Origin: Arthrobacter jiangjiafuii
GTDB lineage: Bacteria > Actinomycetota > Actinomycetes > Actinomycetales > Micrococcaceae
NCBI RefSeq assembly: GCF_018622995.1
Contig: NZ_CP076022.1
Span: 3,162,001 to 3,226,000 of the forward strand
DNA length: 64,000 nucleotides
Direction of reading: 5' to 3'
The notes beneath the pieces are model-generated. The model saw nothing but the letters and a program-made list of their open reading frames with translations. It had not been told where the DNA came from and ran no database searches. Made by a program: the position numbers and the translations under genes. How positions within the stretch are numbered: position 1 is the stretch's first letter; every line of letters starts with the position of its first letter. Positions 10,385 to 19,385 of this stretch are shown piece by piece.

Positions 10385-11581
10385 CTACTTGCCGGAGATG
10401 CACTGCCCCGGGGACACTGCTTCCTGGTAGCTGGGCGCGGCTTCAGCCACCGGCCCGACCTCGGCCAGCGAAAGGGCATACCCGATCGGCTGGTCGCCGG
10501 TGGTCTTGGCGAAGATGACGCCGGCAATCCGGCCGTCGATATCCAGCAGCGGGCCGCCGGAGTTGCCCTGCTGGACGTTGGCAGCGAGCGTGTAGACCTC
10601 CAGGACCTCCGGGGACGCACCGTAGATGTTTCGCACCGAGACATCGGAGAGTCGCTCGACGTTGGCGGCCTGCAGCCGGAACGGGCCGCCGGCCGGATAC
10701 CCGGCAAAGGCCGCAGCCGTTCCGTTGGGCAGAGGCTCGCCCATCGGGATCGGCTCCGCGTCCAGGTTGTCCACCGCCAGCACGGCCAGGTCCCGGGCGC
10801 TGTCGAAGTAGACCACTTCACCGGGCAATGCACCGCCTCCGGGAACCTGGACGACGGGCTGGGGCACTCCGGCCACCACATGGGCGTTGGTGATGACGCG
10901 GTCATCGGCCACCACAAACCCGGATCCGGTCTGGTTCTGGCCGCATTGGAAGGCGGTGCCGGTGATCTTCACCACCGACTCGGACGCGACCTGCAGGCGT
11001 TCGGACGTGACCGCCTGCTCCGGAGCCACAACCGTCTGCGGAGCTGCATTGTCCAAAATGGTGGGCAGCCCCTCGTCGAGGGTGAAGGAACGGACCTGCG
11101 CGGTCCAGACCTTGACCTGCTCGGGGGTGGCCCGCTCAATCGAACCCAAAACCTTGGAAGCGGCAATCTGCTGCGAGAGGAGCGGAACACCCAGGGTGTT
11201 TACGCTGAACGCCAGCATTGCCATGACCAGGGCGGACACCGCCAGGTTCACCGCGCCGCCAAGCAAGCGGTCCAGCGCCCGCAGCGGCGGGAAGTTCAGC
11301 CAGCGTCGGATCCCGCCACCCAGTGCGGCTCCGGCGGCATGACCCACCAGGACCAGGACCACCACGGTGGCGATTACGGCGGTCAGCCGCCATCCTTCGT
11401 CCGGTACCCAGGTGGCAACCAGGGGGATGGCAAAGAAGGCTGCCACAGCGCCGGCAACAAAGCCGACGATGCCGCCAAGGGTCACTACCAGGCCCTTCCG
11501 CAGGCCACTGATGAGGTAGAACAGCAGCACCAACAGCAGAATGACGTCGAGCAGCGAGAATCCGAGCACAAACAGCTCCAA
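10385..11581 (-). CDS. MarP-like membrane serine protease (CvpA-type N-terminus, trypsin-like domain)
   Basis: 398 residues, starting with TTG at 11581. Residues 1-130 hold four hydrophobic helices of the CvpA/colicin V type; residues 180-398 are a chymotrypsin-fold protease. The catalytic triad is visible as His234 (TNAHVVAG), Asp264 (SARDLAVL) and Ser341 (QQGNSGGPL). Cys213 and Cys394 sit almost exactly where the M. tuberculosis MarP redox disulfide cysteines are (214 and 395, from memory). MarP processes cell-wall hydrolases and is needed for acid and oxidative stress survival. The gene stands beside the crp-like regulator, as I recall for Mycobacterium. Confidence 0.9.
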   Translation of the reverse strand: MELFVLGFSLLDVILLLVLLFYLISGLRKGLVVTLGGIVGFVAGAVAAFFAIPLVATWVPDEGWRLTAVIATVVVLVLVGHAAGAALGGGIRRWLNFPPLRALDRLLGGAVNLAVSALVMAMLAFSVNTLGVPLLSQQIAASKVLGSIERATPEQVKVWTAQVRSFTLDEGLPTILDNAAPQTVVAPEQAVTSERLQVASESVVKITGTAFQCGQNQTGSGFVVADDRVITNAHVVAGVPQPVVQVPGGGALPGEVVYFDSARDLAVLAVDNLDAEPIPMGEPLPNGTAAAFAGYPAGGPFRLQAANVERLSDVSVRNIYGASPEVLEVYTLAANVQQGNSGGPLLDIDGRIAGVIFAKTTGDQPIGYALSLAEVGPVAEAAPSYQEAVSPGQCISGK

Positions 11582-11798
11582 GTAGGTTCTAGAGGGCTTC
11601 GCGGGGCTTCACTCGAGGAGTGGCCCGTCTCCAGAGTTTAGCGGTCCAAGCTGTGTATCCCGCTCCCACGGATTGACGGAAGGCAAGCGGTCGGGGCGTC
11701 CTTTTTATCATCCGATGGCGAACAAAGCTATTACAGGTGTCACATGGGGCCGTAGTGCGGGAAGATAATAGACGGGACAACTATTTACAGGAGATTTC

Positions 11799-12476
11799 AT
11801 GGATATCGAGGTTTTGCGCCGTGCGCCGCTGTTCGCCTCACTAGGAGACGACGTCTTCGCAGCTCTGACCGACGAGTTGACTGAGGTTGACCTTTCACGT
11901 GGTGCGTCAGTTTTCCGCGAAGGTGACCAGGGCGACCAGCTCTACTTCATCGTGTCCGGAAAGATCAAGCTGGGCCGTTCGGCACCGGACGGCCGCGAGA
12001 ACCTGCTGGCCATCCTCGGCCCGGGCGAGCTCTTCGGCGAAATGGCGCTGTTTGATCCGAGCCCGCGCAACGCCACCGCCACCGCGGTGTCGGAAACGCG
12101 TCTGGCCGGACTGCGGCACGACAACCTGAAGGCACTGCTGGAAACCCGCCCCGAGGTTTCGGTGCAGCTGCTGCAGGCCCTGGCCCGCCGCCTGCGCCGC
12201 ACCAACGAGTCCCTTGCGGACCTGGTCTTCTCGGACGTTCCCGGCCGCGTCGCCAAGGCGCTGCTGGATCTGGCGGACCGCTTCGGCCGTCCCGCCACTG
12301 ACGGCATTCTCGTGGCGCACGAGCTGACGCAGGAAGAACTGGCCCAGCTGGTCGGCGCCTCCCGCGAGACGGTGAACAAGGCCCTGGCCGAGTTCGTCCA
12401 GCGCGGATGGCTTCGCCTTGAGGCCCGCGCCGTGGTCATTCTCGACGTGCAGCGGTTGCGTCAGCGCTCCCGCTAG
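11799..12476 (+). CDS. Crp/Fnr-family regulator, GlxR/Crp-like
   Basis: 225 residues with an AGGAG ribosome site. The N-terminal cyclic-nucleotide-binding barrel carries the phosphate-binding cassette GELFGEMALFDPSPRNATATA, including the Arg that contacts cAMP phosphate. The C-terminal helix-turn-helix is LTQEELAQLVGASRETVNKALAEF, with the recognition-helix residues expected for a TGTGA-N6-TCACA site. Actinobacterial members are global regulators of carbon metabolism. A near-consensus site is present upstream of acsA in this window. The gene is monocistronic with a strong terminator. The symbol could be crp or glxR; sequence alone does not decide. Confidence 0.93.
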   Translation: MDIEVLRRAPLFASLGDDVFAALTDELTEVDLSRGASVFREGDQGDQLYFIVSGKIKLGRSAPDGRENLLAILGPGELFGEMALFDPSPRNATATAVSETRLAGLRHDNLKALLETRPEVSVQLLQALARRLRRTNESLADLVFSDVPGRVAKALLDLADRFGRPATDGILVAHELTQEELAQLVGASRETVNKALAEFVQRGWLRLEARAVVILDVQRLRQRSR

Positions 12477-12493
12477 CAGGTTTAGCACCGCAG

Positions 12494-12543
12494 ACGACGA
12501 CGGCGCCGCTCCCCTTTTCCGGGAGCGGCGCCGTCGTCGTTTG
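12494..12543. terminator. Strong intrinsic terminator after the Crp-like gene
   Basis: A perfect 20-bp GC-rich stem (12494-12513 with 12521-12540), 7-base loop and a short T-run (TTTGT). The convergent NUDIX gene ends 44 bases further on. Confidence 0.93.
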
Positions 12544-12586
12544 TATTGGTGGTACTTGTGGAACCAGTGGTGCTGGCGAAACCGGG

Positions 12587-13498
12587 TCAGCGTCCGCGCT
12601 GGGCGGACCCCTCGGCGGTGCCGCTGAGCTTCACGGCCAGCCTGTAGCCGTCCTCATACTGCACCAGCTCGGGCTGGAACACCGCAGCGGGCCGGCGCGA
12701 GGCCAGGTACGCGATGCAGCCGCGCGCGCTGGCCAGCTTCTCGAGGATCAGTTCCACCGGCGGGACCGTCAGTTCACCCAGGGTCAGGCCCACGGTGTCC
12801 GGAAGGCCGATCTCCTCACCCAGGGCGGTGCTGTCGCGCGCCGCGGTTTCCACCGCGGCGGACCGCCACTGCCCCCAGCTGCCCTTGCCATCCAGCAGGG
12901 AGGTGTCCTGTCCCACCGGCTGCACGGCCGCGAAGTACCGGGTGTCGAAGCGGCGCAACGCAAAGTCGGCCGTCTGCCAGTTGGACAACGGCCGCAGCAG
13001 GTCGGTGCGCAGGCCCAGCCCGCGGCGGGTCAGCAGCTCCAGGAAGGACGCGTCCCGGGCGGCGATGGACACGCGTGCCGCCATCCATTCCGGCCCCCTG
13101 GTGGCTTCCAGGAGCGTCGACTCGTCGGGTCCGGCCAGCAGTATCCCGCTTTCTTCGAACAACTCGCGGATCGCGGCGACCACGTGCCGCCGGGCCAGCC
13201 GGGGATCGTCGATCCCCATCGACTTGGCCCAGACCGCCGGAGCAGGGCCGAACCAGGTGACGGCGTCGTCGTCGCCCTCTTCGATGCTGCCGCCGGGAAA
13301 GGCCACCTTCCCCAGCGGCGACTCGCCGCGGCGGTAGGTCAGGAATGCTTCGGTGCCGCGCGGCGCGTCCCGCACCAGCACCACGGAGGATGCCAGGCGC
13401 GGCTTGCGGGGTGTCCGGTCACCGTGTTCAAACCAGCTCTCCGCGGCTCCCTGCTGATGCGGGGGAACCGGGAAGAGCCGGACAGAGGTACTAGGCAA
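12587..13498 (-). CDS. NUDIX hydrolase with long insert (NUDT19-like)
   Basis: 303 residues. The NUDIX motif is split by a long insertion: FPGGSIEEGDDDA is followed about 35 residues later by RELFEESGI. That spacing is seen in NUDT19/RP2-type CoA diphosphatases and related actinobacterial proteins. The C-terminal half has motifs such as FDTRYFAA, typical of this subgroup. The start appears to be a TTG at 13498, overlapping the RidA stop by eight bases, so it is probably coupled to RidA. This is the second NUDIX gene in the window and belongs to a different subgroup from the one at 2217-2900. Substrate unknown. Confidence 0.82.
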   Translation of the reverse strand: MPSTSVRLFPVPPHQQGAAESWFEHGDRTPRKPRLASSVVLVRDAPRGTEAFLTYRRGESPLGKVAFPGGSIEEGDDDAVTWFGPAPAVWAKSMGIDDPRLARRHVVAAIRELFEESGILLAGPDESTLLEATRGPEWMAARVSIAARDASFLELLTRRGLGLRTDLLRPLSNWQTADFALRRFDTRYFAAVQPVGQDTSLLDGKGSWGQWRSAAVETAARDSTALGEEIGLPDTVGLTLGELTVPPVELILEKLASARGCIAYLASRRPAAVFQPELVQYEDGYRLAVKLSGTAEGSAQRGR

Positions 13499-13973
13499 AT
13501 TCAGCGATCACTTCTACTTCGACCGGGGCGTCCAGCGGCAGGACGGCAACGCCGACGGCGGAGCGGGCATGTGTGCCTGCCTCGCCGAAGACCTTCCCCA
13601 GCAGTTCGGATGCTCCATTAATAACGGCGGGCTGTCCGGTGAAGGACGGATCGGAGGCCACATAGCCCACCACCTTGACGATGCGGCTGATGCGGTCCAG
13701 ATCGCCGATCTGGGCCTTGATCGCAGCCAGCGCGTTCACCGCGCAGGTTGCCGCATAGCCTGCGGCGTCGGCGGCGTCTACCTCCGCGCCCACCTTGCCG
13801 GCAGCCGGCAGCACGCCATTGACGAACGGCAGCTGCCCGGAGGTGTAAACGTAGTTGCCGGAGACGACGGCCGGGACGTAGGCGGCAACGGGGGCTGCGA
13901 CGCCGGGCAGGTTGATGCCCAGCTCCGCGAGCCGCTGTTCCACGGCCGAGACCGCACCGGTCACCTCTGTCAT
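13491..13973 (-). CDS. RidA-family protein (YjgF/YER057c/UK114)
   Basis: 160 residues from the ATG at 13973 (MTEVTGAVSAVEQRL). Longer in-frame starts upstream would run into the preceding gene. RidA proteins hydrolyse reactive enamine/imine intermediates of amino-acid metabolism. Typical segments are YVYTSGQLPFVNG and ATCAVNALAAIKAQIGDLDR. This one is of the longer subgroup with a C-terminal GVAVLPLDAPVEVEVIAE; the Arg that binds the carboxylate in canonical RidA is not obvious, so activity is uncertain. It overlaps the DUF4177 gene by four bases and the NUDIX gene by eight, forming a three-gene unit. Confidence 0.88.
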   Translation of the reverse strand: MTEVTGAVSAVEQRLAELGINLPGVAAPVAAYVPAVVSGNYVYTSGQLPFVNGVLPAAGKVGAEVDAADAAGYAATCAVNALAAIKAQIGDLDRISRIVKVVGYVASDPSFTGQPAVINGASELLGKVFGEAGTHARSAVGVAVLPLDAPVEVEVIAEFA

Positions 13974-14128
13974 GCCGACTTCTCGCGCTTCAGATAGGCC
14001 ACCGCTCCGGTACCGTTCGGGGCGGGGGTGATCTGGACCAGCTCCCAACCTTCTTCGCCGTGCATGTTAAGCACCGCGCCCGGGGTGTGAAGGGGCAGCG
14101 GCGTGATGAAATATTCCCATTTGCTCAT
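13970..14128 (-). CDS. Small DUF4177-like protein
   Basis: 52 residues from the ATG at 14128: MSKWEYFITPLPLHTP, then EEGWELVQITPAPNG. This is the compact pattern of DUF4177-type proteins (aromatic start, GEEGWELV core). Function unknown. Longer upstream starts are rejected because they lie opposite the divergent PBP gene and because a TAGTCT -10 hexamer stands seven bases before this ATG, as in leaderless transcripts. The stop overlaps the ridA start. A small gene of this type also lies between a RidA-like gene and ponA2 in mycobacteria, as I recall. Confidence 0.85.
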   Translation of the reverse strand: MSKWEYFITPLPLHTPGAVLNMHGEEGWELVQITPAPNGTGAVAYLKREKSA

Positions 14129-14135
14129 AATCCAA

Positions 14136-14141
14136 AGACTA
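14136..14141 (-). promoter_or_regulatory. -10 hexamer TAGTCT for a leaderless DUF4177-ridA-NUDIX transcript
   Basis: The hexamer ends seven bases before the ATG at 14128, with no Shine-Dalgarno sequence between. It stands back to back with the -10 of the divergent PBP gene, the two separated by 11 bases. Confidence 0.6.
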
Positions 14142-14152
14142 ACGCGTGCTTG

Positions 14153-14158
14153 TAGACT
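14153..14158 (+). promoter_or_regulatory. -10 hexamer TAGACT for a leaderless PBP transcript
   Basis: It ends seven bases before the ATG at 14166, and no ribosome site is present. This decides the start MAARKSP over the ATG at 14160 and other upstream starts. Confidence 0.6.
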
Positions 14159-14165
14159 GATGCGC

Positions 14166-16508
14166 ATGGCAGCTCGCAAATCACCCCTTTTCGACACGGC
14201 TACCACCCTGGGCAAGATCGTCGCGTTCTTCGGCGTGAGTGCGCTCTGCGGTGTTCTGGCTGCGGGACTTCTGGTCCCCGCAGCCGCAGCTACAGGCACA
14301 GCCGCGTCCGGTTCCCTTCAGTTCTTCGACAACCTGCCGTCGGAACTGCAGGCAGGGGCATTGGCCGAGCCGTCCAAGATTTATGCCAATGACGGCTCCC
14401 TGATTGCCACGGTGTATGAGGAGAACCGCCAGCCGGTCAAGCTGGACCAGATCTCCCCCACCATGATCGATGCGATGCTCGCCATCGAAGATGACCGCTT
14501 TTACGAGCACGGCGGTGTGGACGTGCAGGGCCTCATCGGCGCCCTGGTCTCCAACGTCTCCTCGGGCACCAAGCGCGGCGCGTCCACCATCACGCAGCAG
14601 TACGTGAACAACGTCATCATCGACACGAATATGCGCAACGATGAGGAAGTTGTCCTCTCCGGCAGCATCAATAAGACCTACGGTGACAAGCTGCGCGAAA
14701 TGAAGCTGGCCATCGCCGTGGAGAAGCAGCTGTCCAAGGAGGAGATCCTCGAGGGGTACTTCAACATCGTGCCCTTCAGCGGAACCACGTTTGGAGTGCA
14801 GGCTGCCGCCAAGTTCTTCTTCAACGTTGATGCCTCCGCGCTGAACATTCCGCAGGCTGCCCTGCTCGCCGGCGTCGTCAACGGCCCCTCCGTGTACAGC
14901 CCGGTGAACAACCCGGACAACGCAATCGCCCGCCGCAACATTGTGATCGGCGCCATGCTGGACAAGGGGCGCATCACCCAGGAAGAGCACGACGCCGCCA
15001 TCGCCACGGGATTGGACCTGAACGTCACACCGGTTCCCAGCAACTGCACCGGCGCCCTGCAGGCACCGTACTTCTGTGACTACGTCATGAACCTGATCGC
15101 CCACGACGAGCGCTTCGGCGCCTCCGAGGATGAGCGGCTGGGCCTGCTGTACCGCGGCGGGCTCAGCATCAACACCACGCTGGACCCGGAAATCCAGGCT
15201 GCGGCCCAGACGGCCATCAACGAGACCGCCAATCCCGACACCACCGACGCCGAGATCGGCCACTCCATGGTGTCGATGGAGCCGGGCACCGGAAAGATCC
15301 TGTCGATGGCGCAGAACACCCGGTATACGCCCGAAGCGGGCCAGGGCAACTCCGTGCTGAACTTCAATGTCGATCAATACCTCAACGGTGATCCGAACAA
15401 GCCGCTGGGCGGCATCGGCGGGTTCCAGCCGGGCTCGACCTACAAGCCGTTTACCGTTGCTGCCTGGCTCGATGCGGGCAAGAAGCTGAACGACACCCTC
15501 GACGGGAGCAAGCGCACCTACCCCGCAGGCCACAGCTGGAACGCCAGCTGCCTGCCCGGCGGCCGGTACGGCATTCCCGAGGCGTGGACACCGATCAACT
15601 ACGGTGACACCAATTACAAGACCACCACCGTGATTGACGGCCTGGCCAACTCGTACAACACCATTACGCTCGCGGAGATCAACCAGCTGGATCTGTGCAA
15701 GTTCCAGGAGATGGCCTTCGCCGCCGGCATCCACAACGGCAAGAGTTCCGGCGGCGAGAATGTACCGCTTGAGGTCAACCCGCCCTCATCCTTCGGTGGT
15801 GGCGGCGACGCCTCGCCGCTGGCCATGGCCACCGGCTTTGCCACCTTCGCGGCCGAGGGCCTCAAGTGTGAGCCCCGCGCCCTGGAGTCGGTGACGGCTG
15901 TGGACGGGCGCACCTTCGAGGTACCGCCGCAGGACTGCCAGCAGGTCATGAAGAAGGAAGTTGCCCAGGGTGTTAACGCTGCCACGCAGCAGGTCATGAC
16001 CAAGGGTTCCGGCCAGCTCCTGCAGATCGGCGTTCCGGTCGCCGGGAAGACCGGTACCAATGACTACCGGTCACAGACCTGGTTCATGGGCTACACCACC
16101 GGCATGGTGACCGCTTCCTGGCTCGGCAACTGGGTCTGGGGCGATGAGCGCGGCACCATGACAGGCAAGCAGATCGGCGGCCGGACCTATCCCGAAATCG
16201 ACGGTTCGCTGATCGCCGGCCCGTCCTGGAAGAACTTCATCCAGCGGATCCCGGGGCAGTACGGTGCCAACGCATTCACCGCGCCCCCGGCCAGCATCAT
16301 GGGCAATGTGGCTCCCCCGCCCAAGGCAGCACCTGCCCCCACGCCGCGCGCTTCGGGCGCAGCCGACACCGACAAAGACAAAAACGGCGGCGGCGGCGAA
16401 GAGGGAAAGCCCGAGGAGAAGCCCGAGGAGAAGCCCGAGGGCGACAACCACGCTTCGGGAGCAAGCTTCCTGGAGAACCTCCTGGCCACAAAGCCTGAGA
16501 CCTACTAA
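14166..16508 (+). CDS. Bifunctional class A penicillin-binding protein (PonA2-like)
   Basis: 780 residues. Builds peptidoglycan outside the membrane: an N-terminal membrane anchor (about residues 15-45), a glycosyltransferase-51 domain with catalytic motif AIEDDRFYEHGG and RGASTITQQY, then a transpeptidase domain with SxxK (GSTYKPF), SxN (SYN) and KTG (GKTGTND). The tail after about residue 705 is Pro/Ala-rich and then acidic, with the repeat GKPEEKPEEKPE. I see no PASTA domain, which mycobacterial PonA2 carries. Gene order (RidA, DUF4177, PBP, metallophosphoesterase) matches the ponA2 locus of mycobacteria but without the whiB gene I recall there. Confidence 0.95.
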   Translation: MAARKSPLFDTATTLGKIVAFFGVSALCGVLAAGLLVPAAAATGTAASGSLQFFDNLPSELQAGALAEPSKIYANDGSLIATVYEENRQPVKLDQISPTMIDAMLAIEDDRFYEHGGVDVQGLIGALVSNVSSGTKRGASTITQQYVNNVIIDTNMRNDEEVVLSGSINKTYGDKLREMKLAIAVEKQLSKEEILEGYFNIVPFSGTTFGVQAAAKFFFNVDASALNIPQAALLAGVVNGPSVYSPVNNPDNAIARRNIVIGAMLDKGRITQEEHDAAIATGLDLNVTPVPSNCTGALQAPYFCDYVMNLIAHDERFGASEDERLGLLYRGGLSINTTLDPEIQAAAQTAINETANPDTTDAEIGHSMVSMEPGTGKILSMAQNTRYTPEAGQGNSVLNFNVDQYLNGDPNKPLGGIGGFQPGSTYKPFTVAAWLDAGKKLNDTLDGSKRTYPAGHSWNASCLPGGRYGIPEAWTPINYGDTNYKTTTVIDGLANSYNTITLAEINQLDLCKFQEMAFAAGIHNGKSSGGENVPLEVNPPSSFGGGGDASPLAMATGFATFAAEGLKCEPRALESVTAVDGRTFEVPPQDCQQVMKKEVAQGVNAATQQVMTKGSGQLLQIGVPVAGKTGTNDYRSQTWFMGYTTGMVTASWLGNWVWGDERGTMTGKQIGGRTYPEIDGSLIAGPSWKNFIQRIPGQYGANAFTAPPASIMGNVAPPPKAAPAPTPRASGAADTDKDKNGGGGEEGKPEEKPEEKPEGDNHASGASFLENLLATKPETY

Positions 16509-16510
16509 CG

Positions 16511-17455
16511 GTGGCTGATTCCTCCCGTGGCACAGCCCTGCGCTCAGCCGGCTGGGTAGCCGCCGGCCTGGCCGGCGCCGGGGCCGCAACGCTGGGCTAC
16601 GCCGGTTTGATCGAACGCAACCTCTTCGGCGTCCGGGCGGAAACCCTGGCGGTTCTTCCTGCGGGAAGCCCGACCCTGCGGGTCCTGCATCTCTCGGACA
16701 TCCACTTTGTGCCGAACCAGCAGATCAAGACCCGCTGGCTGCAGTCGCTGGCCGATCTGGAACCGGATCTGGTGGTGAACACCGGAGACAACCTCAGCCA
16801 TCCCGAGGCTGTCCCTCCGCTGCTTGAGGCCCTGAAGCCGCTGCTGCGTTTCCCGGGCGTGTACGTCCCGGGCTCGAATGACTACTACGGTCCGATGCTG
16901 AAAAGCCCGTTCCAGTACTTCACCGGGCCCTCGAAAATCACACGCGAACCCCCGGAGCTGCCCTTCGGTGAGCTCTTCGGCGCCTTCGAGGACGCCGGCT
17001 GGGCCGGGCTGACCAACCGCAGCGATTCGATGGTGCTGCGCGGTGTCAGGCTGGACTTCTCCGGTGTGGATGATCCGCATCTGGATCGGGATGTCTACGC
17101 CGGCTTCCCGGCATCTGGCCCTGCCACTGGATCCGGCGAGGATGACATGGCGCTGCGCGTCGGTGTGGCCCATGCCCCCTACCAGCGCGTCCTGAACTAC
17201 TTCACCGACGGCGGCGCCGAGCTGATCCTGGCCGGGCACACCCACGGCGGCCAGGTCTGCGTGCCGTTTTACGGCGCGCTGGTCAGCAACTGCGACCTGC
17301 CCACCTGGCGGGCCAAGGGTGTCACCGAATGGGAGCACCAGGGCCGCATCGTGCCGATGAACGTCTCGGCCGGAATCGGCACTTCCCGCTTCGCGCCGGT
17401 CCGGTTCGCGTGCCGCCCGGAGGCCGTGCTGCTGACCCTGACCGCCCGCAGCTAG
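16511..17455 (+). CDS. Metallophosphoesterase (YkuE/YaeI-like)
   Basis: 314 residues from a GTG at 16511, two bases after the PBP stop, so the genes are probably coupled. A short hydrophobic N-terminus (WVAAGLAGAGAATLGYAGL) acts as a membrane anchor or signal. The calcineurin-like metal motifs appear in order: DIHF, GDN, GSND, a His in VAHAPY, and GHTHGG. YkuE/YaeI-type members act on phospholipids or other phosphoesters at the membrane. The link to a cell-wall synthase gene suggests an envelope role. Substrate unknown. Confidence 0.9.
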   Translation: MADSSRGTALRSAGWVAAGLAGAGAATLGYAGLIERNLFGVRAETLAVLPAGSPTLRVLHLSDIHFVPNQQIKTRWLQSLADLEPDLVVNTGDNLSHPEAVPPLLEALKPLLRFPGVYVPGSNDYYGPMLKSPFQYFTGPSKITREPPELPFGELFGAFEDAGWAGLTNRSDSMVLRGVRLDFSGVDDPHLDRDVYAGFPASGPATGSGEDDMALRVGVAHAPYQRVLNYFTDGGAELILAGHTHGGQVCVPFYGALVSNCDLPTWRAKGVTEWEHQGRIVPMNVSAGIGTSRFAPVRFACRPEAVLLTLTARS

Positions 17456-17573
17456 TCCGCGGCGGCCAAACCCGGCGCCAGGCGTCGATTCCTCCCCCGG
17501 GCCGGGCTTAGGATTGAGCCCTCAAAGGGACGTCCTGCTGGAGCAGCACCCTCCATCCCGACCAAGAGGTTTC

Positions 17574-19385
17574 ATGCCTGCGCAGACAACATTGTGGTTT
17601 TCCCTTGGACGGCTGTATCCGCATGTGCGGCCCATCCTTCCCCGGCTCATCCTCGGATTGTTCTGCGCACTCGGCGCCAGCCTGATGGCCCTGGCCATCC
17701 CGCAGGTCTTCCGGGTCCTGATCAATACCTCGTTGAGCCCCGGCGGATCACCCTCCGCAGTGTGGGGAGCTGCCGGCGTCGTCCTGGGCCTGGGCGTGCT
17801 GGAGGCGGCGTTCATTGCGCTGCGCCGCCAGTTCGTCATTTCCCCGGCAACCACGGTGGAAACGCGTATGCGCACCTCCTTCTACCGGCACCTGCAGGAC
17901 CTGTCCGTCGCTTTCCACGACCGGTGGGGCAGCGGGCAGCTGCTCTCGCGGGCCATGAGCGACCTGAACCTCATCCGCCGCTGGATGGCGTTCGGCGCCA
18001 TCATGCTCGTGGTCACCTCACTCACCGCGGTAATCGGGTTCATCGTCATGCTGTTCACGAGCTGGCTGCTGGCACTGATCTTCATGGCCGCTGCCGTGCC
18101 CCTTGCCTTTTTCGGCTTCCGATTCAACCGGCTCTACCGGCAGGTCTCGCGGCAGAGCCAGGACCAGGCCGGCGACCTCGCCACCACCGTGGAGGAATCC
18201 GTCCACGGCATCCGTGTCCTCAAGGCCTTCGGCCGCAGCCGCGAAGCCCTGGACTCCTTTGAGGAACAGGCCCAGGGGCTGCGCCGGACCGAAGTGTTCA
18301 AGGCCAACTCACTGGCGAAGTTCTCCCTGGTCGTGACGCTGCTCCCGGAAGCCGCCCTCGCCGCGGCACTCGTGGTCGGCATCGCGTCGGTGGCAAACGG
18401 CACGCTCAGCATCGGTGCACTGGTCGCGTTCTTCGCCACCGCCGCCGTCGTCGCCGGCCCAGTGGAGTCCATTGGCCCGCTGCTCTCGATGACGCTGACC
18501 GCCAAGACAGCGATCGACCGGCACTACGAGGTGATGGATGCACAGCGCAGCATCACCAATCCCCTGCATCCGGTCCACCTGCGCGACGTGCGCGGGGAGC
18601 TGGTGTTCGACGACGTGCACTTCGCCTACCCCGATACCCGGGAGGGCACCCCCGATCTGATCAACGGTGTCGAACTCTGCCTGCGCCCGGGCGAAACCAT
18701 GGCCTTGGTAGGGGTCACCGGCAGCGGCAAATCTAGCCTCCTGCAGCTGGTCCCCCGGCTTTATGACGTCACCGGCGGTTCCATCCGTATTGACGGCACG
18801 GACGTGCGGGAGCTGGAGCTTGCGCAGCTGCGCACCATCGTGGCAGTCGCTTTCGAAGACACCACGCTGTTCTCCAGTTCGGTCCGCGAAAACGTGCTGC
18901 TCGGCGCCGAAACGGCCAGCTCCGCCGAAGCAGACCAGCTGCTTGCCCAGGCGCTGGACGTGGCGCAGGCCGACTTCGTCTATTCGCTGCCCGAGGGCAC
19001 TGAAACGCTCATCGGCGAGGAGGGCCTGAGCCTTTCCGGCGGGCAGCGCCAGCGCGTCGCCCTGGCCCGGGCCATAGCCGCCCGGCCCACGGTGCTGATC
19101 ATGGATGACCCGCTCTCGGCGCTGGACGTGCGCACCGAGGAACTGGTCGAAGGCCGGCTGCGCGAGGTGCTGGCCGATACCACCACGCTGGTGGTCGCCC
19201 ACCGCCCGTCGACCGTTTCCCTGGCCGACCGCGTGGCACTGCTGGAGGACGGACGGATCAGCGCCGTCGGAACCCACGCCGAGCTGCTCGCCGGCAACGC
19301 CCACTACCGCCATGTGATCGCGAGCCTGCCCACCGATCCCGAAGATCTGGACAGCGCGCTCGAGGACGGGGAGATCATCCGATGA
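17574..19385 (+). CDS. ABC exporter half-transporter (membrane + ATPase), subunit 1
   Basis: 603 residues from the ATG at 17574, which has an AGAGG ribosome site; an in-frame start 60 bases upstream is less likely. Residues 1-320 hold six membrane helices; residues about 335-600 form the ATPase with Walker [10 protein letters not shown], signature LSGGQRQR and Walker [13 protein letters not shown]. Walker B ends in Asp-Asp where a catalytic Glu is usual, so this half probably contributes the degenerate site of a heterodimer. It overlaps the second half-transporter by four bases. Substrate cannot be assigned; such pairs often export drugs or lipids. Confidence 0.93.
   Translation: MPAQTTLWFSLGRLYPHVRPILPRLILGLFCALGASLMALAIPQVFRVLINTSLSPGGSPSAVWGAAGVVLGLGVLEAAFIALRRQFVISPATTVETRMRTSFYRHLQDLSVAFHDRWGSGQLLSRAMSDLNLIRRWMAFGAIMLVVTSLTAVIGFIVMLFTSWLLALIFMAAAVPLAFFGFRFNRLYRQVSRQSQDQAGDLATTVEESVHGIRVLKAFGRSREALDSFEEQAQGLRRTEVFKANSLAKFSLVVTLLPEAALAAALVVGIASVANGTLSIGALVAFFATAAVVAGPVESIGPLLSMTLTAKTAIDRHYEVMDAQRSITNPLHPVHLRDVRGELVFDDVHFAYPDTREGTPDLINGVELCLRPGETMALVGVTGSGKSSLLQLVPRLYDVTGGSIRIDGTDVRELELAQLRTIVAVAFEDTTLFSSSVRENVLLGAETASSAEADQLLAQALDVAQADFVYSLPEGTETLIGEEGLSLSGGQRQRVALARAIAARPTVLIMDDPLSALDVRTEELVEGRLREVLADTTTLVVAHRPSTVSLADRVALLEDGRISAVGTHAELLAGNAHYRHVIASLPTDPEDLDSALEDGEIIR

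Noticed and set aside
11730-11745. CRP site upstream of the crp-like gene (autoregulation)
   Set aside because: Only one half-site (GTGTCACA) is convincing; the other half matches poorly.
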